Shown here: one piece after another, positions 23,401 to 27,919 of the stretch
How positions within the stretch are numbered: the first letter of the stretch is position 1
How the letters are laid out: every line of letters begins with the position of its first letter
Program-made: the position numbers and the translations under genes
The notes under the pieces: model-generated
The model's database searches: none
What the model was told of the DNA's origin: nothing
Seen by the model: only the letters and a program-made list of their open reading frames with translations
NCBI GenBank assembly: GCA_937952135.1
Contig: CALFYL010000351.1
Coordinates: forward strand, 1 to 27,919
Origin: an uncultured Planctomycetia bacterium
Lineage (GTDB): Bacteria; Planctomycetota; UBA1135; GCA-002686595
Length of the DNA: 27,919 bases
Direction: 5' to 3'

Positions 23401-25056
23401 ATGAGCTTCAAACTCCTCCTCGGCCTCGCGGCCGCACTTGTGCTCGCCGACCTCGCCAACTCGCAGGTTCTCCCGCCGCCTCCGCCTCCGCCGGCCGGCA
23501 ACCCGATCACGCAGGCGAAGATCAACCTCGGCAAGACGCTCTTCTGGGACGAGCAGCTCTCGTCGACGAACACCACCGCCTGCGGCACGTGCCACATCCC
23601 GAGCTTCGGCGGCTCCGATCCGCGCACGCAGAGCCAACCGACCGCGAGTCGCCATCCGGGCTTCGACAATTTGTTCCAGACGCCCGACGACGTGCTCGGC
23701 TCGCCCGGCGTCGCGCGCGGAACGTCGACCGACACGTTCACGCTCGATCCGAGCTTCCGGATGCGGCCGCAGGTCACGCCGCGGCGCTCGATGAGCATGC
23801 TCAACTCGGTCTACTCGCCGCTCTTGTTCTGGGACGGCCGCGCCGACGGAACGTTCGAGGATCCTGTCACCGGCGCGCTGCTCTTGAACGGCGGCGCGGC
23901 GCTCGAGAGCCAGGCCGCGGGCCCGGTGGCGAGCAGCGTGGAGATGGGCCACGACGGGGTCGACTGGTCGAGCGTCGCCGCGCGCCTCGCGCCGCTCACG
24001 CCGCTGCGCCTCTCGCCGAGCGTTCCGGCGCAGCTCGCGAACTACATCAACGGCCGCACCTACCCGCAGCTCTTCGCCGAAGCCTTCGGCGACGCGCAGG
24101 TCACGCCGGCGCGCATCGCGATGGCGATCGCGACCTACGAGCGCATCCTCGTCGCGAACCAGGCCCCCGTGAGCCTGCCGCTCGGCTCGCCGGGCAGCCA
24201 ACTGACGCCGCAGGAAGCCGCGGGGCGCCAGATCTTCAACGGACCCGGTCGCTGCAACGTCTGCCACGGCGGGCCGCTGCTGTCGGACAACCAGTTCCAC
24301 TACACGGGTGTGCGCCCGCAGTTCGAGGACCTCGGCCGCTTCGAGGTCACGGGAGTGCAGGGCGACCGCGGCCGCATGCGCACGCCGTCGTTGCTCAACG
24401 TCGAGTTGCGCGCGCCGTACTTCCACAACGGCAGCGCGGCCACGCTCGAAGAGGTGGTCGAGTTCTACGACCGCGGCGGCGACTTCAACGCGCCCAACAA
24501 GGCGCTCGCGGTCGCGCCCATCGGCTTGACGCAACAGCAGAAGGCCGCACTCGTCGCCTTCCTGCGCCGGCCGCTCAACGACCCGCGCGTCGCGAACGAG
24601 AGCGCTCCCTTCGACCGTCCGCAGCTCTACTCCGAGTCCGCGCGCACGCCGGACGTGGTCGGCGCCGCGACCGCGGGCGCGGGCGGCATCGCACCCCAGA
24701 TCTTCGCGCTCGAGCCGCCGGCCATCGGCAACACGAGCTGGACCGTCGGCCTCGACCGCGGCAACGGCGGGCGGACCGCGGTGCTGCTCGTCGGTCCCGT
24801 CGGAAGCCACCTCGCGACTCCGTTCCAGGGCGCGCAGCTCTACGTCGCGTGGAACCATCCGCTCACGCAACGCCTGCGCTACGGCGCGCTCAACGGCGTC
24901 GGCGCCGGACAGGGCTGGGCCTCGATGAACGTCGACATCCCTTACGACCCGTTGCTCATCGGCACTCCGCTCTACGCGCAGTGGGTCGTCGTCGATCCCG
25001 ACGGCCTCGGTCGGCGCCTCGCGGCCAGTGCAGCGGTCGAGATGTCGATCTTCTGA
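23401..25056 (+). CDS. Secreted diheme cytochrome c peroxidase/MauG-like protein with extra C-terminal beta domain
   Basis: 551 residues. The signal peptide MSFKLLLGLAAALVLADLANSQ is followed by seven consecutive prolines (residues 25-31). The peroxidase part (35-400) has heme motifs CGTCH (61-65) and CNVCH (285-289), plus family marks KINLGKTLFWDEQLSS, LLFWDGRADG, RTPSLLNVELRAPYFHNG and VEFYDRGGDFN. A further ~150 residues (400-551) form a separate domain (RTAVLLVGPVGS, QWVVVDPDG) of a kind I associate with C-terminal modules in secreted planctomycetal proteins. The likely role is periplasmic or extracellular peroxide reduction or substrate oxidation. No Shine-Dalgarno precedes ATG 23401; the leader is a pyrimidine run. 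It stands alone, with a hairpin after the stop. Confidence 0.9.
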   Translation: MSFKLLLGLAAALVLADLANSQVLPPPPPPPAGNPITQAKINLGKTLFWDEQLSSTNTTACGTCHIPSFGGSDPRTQSQPTASRHPGFDNLFQTPDDVLGSPGVARGTSTDTFTLDPSFRMRPQVTPRRSMSMLNSVYSPLLFWDGRADGTFEDPVTGALLLNGGAALESQAAGPVASSVEMGHDGVDWSSVAARLAPLTPLRLSPSVPAQLANYINGRTYPQLFAEAFGDAQVTPARIAMAIATYERILVANQAPVSLPLGSPGSQLTPQEAAGRQIFNGPGRCNVCHGGPLLSDNQFHYTGVRPQFEDLGRFEVTGVQGDRGRMRTPSLLNVELRAPYFHNGSAATLEEVVEFYDRGGDFNAPNKALAVAPIGLTQQQKAALVAFLRRPLNDPRVANESAPFDRPQLYSESARTPDVVGAATAGAGGIAPQIFALEPPAIGNTSWTVGLDRGNGGRTAVLLVGPVGSHLATPFQGAQLYVAWNHPLTQRLRYGALNGVGAGQGWASMNVDIPYDPLLIGTPLYAQWVVVDPDGLGRRLAASAAVEMSIF

Positions 25057-25080
25057 GCGCAAATCGGCGCCTCCAACGGG

Positions 25081-25112
25081 CCGCGGCCGCGAGAAACTCT
25101 CGCGCGCCGCGG
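25081..25112 (+). terminator. Hairpin terminator after the peroxidase-like gene
   Basis: CCGCGGC plus CGCGAG (25081-25093) pair with CTCGCG plus GCCGCGG (25099-25112), 13 bp with one bulged C and loop AAACT. It begins 24 bp after the TGA. There is a weak CTCGCTTGCTG tail rather than a T tract. Confidence 0.65.
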
Positions 25113-25206
25113 CTCGCTTGCTGAACAGCCCGACTTACGCGCGCATGCTTGCACCCGCAATCAACGCCAAGGTTGAGGCGAGCGAGTGACGCGGTAGGAT
25201 CGCGCC

Positions 25207-27003
25207 GTGCGACGGCTGCGCATCGAGCCCGAGACCCAGTTTTTGATCCTCGCAGCGGCCGTCGGCGCGGCCGGCGCGCTCGTCAACGCGGCCTTCCGCG
25301 AGTTGCTCAGCCTCTCGCAGCGCGCCTTCGCCTCGGGCGCGGGATCGCTGTTCGATCCGATCGGGCCGAGCCTGTGGTGGATCGTCGTGATCGCGACGCC
25401 GGCGCTGGGCGGGCTCGCGGTCGGAGCGCTCGGACGCGCGATGAAGACCGATATCGGCGGCTACAGCCTGCCGGCCTTTCTCGAGAAGGTGAACCTGCGC
25501 TCGGGGGACATCGACGTGCGCTCGACGCTGCTGCGCACGTGCGCGGCGGCGCTCACGCTCGGCTCGGGCGGCTCCGCGGGCGTCGAAGGGCCGATCGCAT
25601 CGCTCGGCGGCGGCATGGCGGCGTGGATCGGCCGAGCGCGGCGTCTGGTGGGCGAACGCCTGCGCGTGATGATCGCCTGCGGTTCGAGCGCCGCGGTCGC
25701 GGCGGCCTACGGCGCTCCGATCGCCGCCGTGTTCTTCACGCAGGAGATCGTGCTCGCGGGCAACTACGACGTGCAGAACTTCGTGCGCGTCGTCGTGGCC
25801 GCCGGTTCGGCGACCGTCGTGGCGCGCGCCATCCGCGGCGACGCGCCGATGTTCGAAGCGCCGCAGTTCGTGCTCGAGTCCTCGAGCGAAGTGGTGCACT
25901 ACCTGTTGCTCGGCTTGCTGTGCGGCCTGCTCGGCGCGTGGTTCTCGCGCATCTATTTCTGGACGCACAAGCGCATCGCGGCGAGCAAGGTGTCGACGCT
26001 CTACCGTCCCGCGCTCGGCGGCGCGCTCGTCGGCCTGCTCGCGATCCCCGCGGTCGGCGTGCTCGGCACGGGCCACGAAGTGATCGAGAATCTGCTGCTG
26101 CGCGAGAGCACGGCCGGCTGGAGCGTGCTCGGCGGCCTCGTGGTGCTGCTCAGCCTGAAAATGGTCGCGACGAGCATCACGATCGGCTCGGGGGGCGCGG
26201 GCGGGGTGTTCGGTCCGTCGCTGTGCTTCGGCGCGGTGCTCGGCGCGATCGTCGGCGGCGCGGCGGATCTGTGGCGTCCCGAAGCCACCTCCGGTCCCGC
26301 GCTGTACTCCATGGTCGGCATGGGCGCGTTCCTGGCCGCCACCGTGCGCGCGCCGCTGACCTCGATCTTCCTCGTCTTCGAGATGACCGGCTCCTCGTCG
26401 ACGGCGGTGCTGCCCACCTTGATCGCCGTCGCGGGGGCGCTGTTCGTCGCGCGGCGGCTCGAGCGCTACTCGATCGACGAAGCAGCCCTCGCGGCGCGCG
26501 GCGTGCACCTCTCGCAGGGCCGCGACAGCCTGGCGCTGAGCAACGTCACGGTGCGTTCGGCGATGCGCAAGGGCTTCGAAGGCGTGCCCGCGAGCGCCAC
26601 CGCTCCGGACCTGCACACGCTGATCAGCGCCTCCAACTCGAACGCCTTCGTGGTGGTCGACGAGAACGACGAAATGATCGGACTCCTCTCGCTGCAGGAC
26701 CTGCGCGTGCTCGACGCGAAGACCGCCGAGGCCCTGGGAGCGCTGACCATCGCCGCCGACCTGTGCGAGCGAAAGGTCGTCACGGTGTTCGCGGACGATT
26801 CCCTGGCGGTCGCGCTGACCAAGATGGACCAGTTCGGTTACCGCCAGCTGCCGGTGGTCGAGCGCGACGCCCCGCGGCGCGTCGTCGGCATGCTCGAGCG
26901 CCAGCACGTGCTGAAGGCCTACCGCAGGCACCTCGTCGAGCAGTCCGGCGCGCGAGCCGAGGGGCGCCCGGCGAGCGAGAGCGGCGATTCCCTGCGCCTG
27001 TGA
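25207..27003 (+). CDS. ClC-family chloride channel/transporter with two C-terminal CBS domains
   Basis: 598 residues, starting at GTG 25207, with about ten membrane segments to residue ~425. Anion-pathway motifs are GSGGSAGVEGP (119-129, gating Glu127), GSGGAGGVFGPSL and the APIAAVFFTQE helix. Aligned by eye with E. coli ClcA, Glu202 is kept (Glu180) but the internal proton glutamate Glu203 is Ile181, as in channel-type members. The cytosolic tail holds two CBS domains (VRSAMRKGFEGVPA to LLSLQDLR; KVVTVFADDSLAVALTKM to VGMLERQHVLK), which usually bind adenine nucleotides and regulate gating. The first selectivity motif has GSGGS instead of GSGIP. A 150-bp gap with a terminator precedes it and gcvP follows, so it is probably monocistronic. 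Confidence 0.95.
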   Translation: MRRLRIEPETQFLILAAAVGAAGALVNAAFRELLSLSQRAFASGAGSLFDPIGPSLWWIVVIATPALGGLAVGALGRAMKTDIGGYSLPAFLEKVNLRSGDIDVRSTLLRTCAAALTLGSGGSAGVEGPIASLGGGMAAWIGRARRLVGERLRVMIACGSSAAVAAAYGAPIAAVFFTQEIVLAGNYDVQNFVRVVVAAGSATVVARAIRGDAPMFEAPQFVLESSSEVVHYLLLGLLCGLLGAWFSRIYFWTHKRIAASKVSTLYRPALGGALVGLLAIPAVGVLGTGHEVIENLLLRESTAGWSVLGGLVVLLSLKMVATSITIGSGGAGGVFGPSLCFGAVLGAIVGGAADLWRPEATSGPALYSMVGMGAFLAATVRAPLTSIFLVFEMTGSSSTAVLPTLIAVAGALFVARRLERYSIDEAALAARGVHLSQGRDSLALSNVTVRSAMRKGFEGVPASATAPDLHTLISASNSNAFVVVDENDEMIGLLSLQDLRVLDAKTAEALGALTIAADLCERKVVTVFADDSLAVALTKMDQFGYRQLPVVERDAPRRVVGMLERQHVLKAYRRHLVEQSGARAEGRPASESGDSLRL

Positions 27004-27033
27004 CGTTCGCGTGAGGCCTCGGGCGGGCGCCCG

Positions 27034-27051
27034 CGCGGAGCGCGCTCCGCG
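27034..27051 (+). terminator. GC-rich palindrome after the ClC gene
   Basis: An 18-bp perfect palindrome (CGCGGAGCG and its complement) 31 bp after the stop, able to form a 7-bp stem with a CGCG loop. No T tract follows. It may be a terminator. Confidence 0.45.
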
Positions 27052-27181
27052 GCCGCTGCTCGAGATGCGTGCGGCGGCCATCGCGGCGGAGTGCCGCGGA
27101 AACTAGAATCTTCGCCTTCGAAGATCGGCGGCGAGGAACGTTCGCGCCGCGGATCGCCCAAAAGTCCGAGAGTCGTGACGC

Positions 27182-27197
27182 GGGGCCAGTCGGCCCC
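27182..27197 (+). repeat. Short hairpin before gcvP
   Basis: GGGGCC (27182-27187) pairs with GGCCCC (27192-27197), loop AGTC. It sits right before a possible AGGA ribosome binding site (27198-27201) for the TTG at 27213, so it could influence initiation. I see no glycine riboswitch in 27004-27212. Confidence 0.45.
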
Positions 27198-27212
27198 AGG
27201 ACCTGCGCTGCC

Positions 27213-27919
<707 letters not shown>

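Noticed and set aside
27004..27212. Possible glycine riboswitch upstream of gcvP
   Set aside because: The conserved aptamer cores were not found on reading the leader; only a 6-bp hairpin is visible. A covariance search would settle it.

Overview
The window is a piece of very GC-rich bacterial chromosome with densely packed genes on both strands, frequent GTG/TTG starts, TGA or TAG stops throughout (no TAA among the genes I can place) and few Shine-Dalgarno sequences. The gene families point to a member of the Planctomycetota, probably one of its uncultured or recently cultured environmental lineages. They include diheme peroxidase-like cytochromes with extra domains, a redoxin/cytochrome c/copper-monooxygenase fusion, ECF sigma factors next to or fused with anti-sigma-like domains, a vWA/YfbK-type protein, and secreted proteins ending in a Cys-rich domain with an LSNxL-type terminus. 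This assignment is inference from gene content; no rRNA is present.

Layout. 1-608 holds the end of a secreted-protein gene, a cluster of hairpins, a second copy of the gene's last codons and a terminator. 609-2738 (+) is a diheme cytochrome c peroxidase-like protein. 2808-4298 (-) is an ECF sigma factor with a zinc-finger-like tail, followed by a HAD phosphatase. 4491-7005 (+) is rdgB then lepA, followed by a perfect 39-bp inverted repeat. 7144-8742 (+) is a membrane-fusion adaptor without a transporter. 8749-9330 (-) is a LOG-family protein, divergent from a histone-deacetylase-like enzyme at 9375-10274 (+). 10281-12433 (-) is a sulfotransferase coupled to a degenerate sulfotransferase with a helical-repeat tail. 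12563-15135 (+) is an ECF sigma factor with an anti-sigma/vWA membrane protein. 15176-21593 (-) is a row reading PilZ-PilZ protein, redoxin/cytochrome/copper enzyme, secreted P-domain protein and tryptophanase. 21728-23146 (+) is an aldehyde dehydrogenase, 23401-25056 (+) a second diheme peroxidase-like protein, 25207-27003 (+) a ClC channel with CBS domains, and 27213 to the end is the start of full-length gcvP.

How it fits together. Housekeeping genes (rdgB, lepA, gcvP) are interspersed with envelope and periplasmic redox functions (two MauG/CcpA-like proteins and the copper/heme fusion), two separate ECF signalling units and a c-di-GMP receptor. The most unusual material is non-coding. A multi-hairpin module with conserved stems but changed loops lies downstream of two related secreted-protein genes about 16 kb apart and in opposite orientation. 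One copy is bracketed by a perfect duplication of at least 66 bp of the gene's 3' end. A long perfect palindrome sits directly on the lepA stop codon. I saw no CRISPR array, tRNA, rRNA, transposase, integrase or recognisable defence system.
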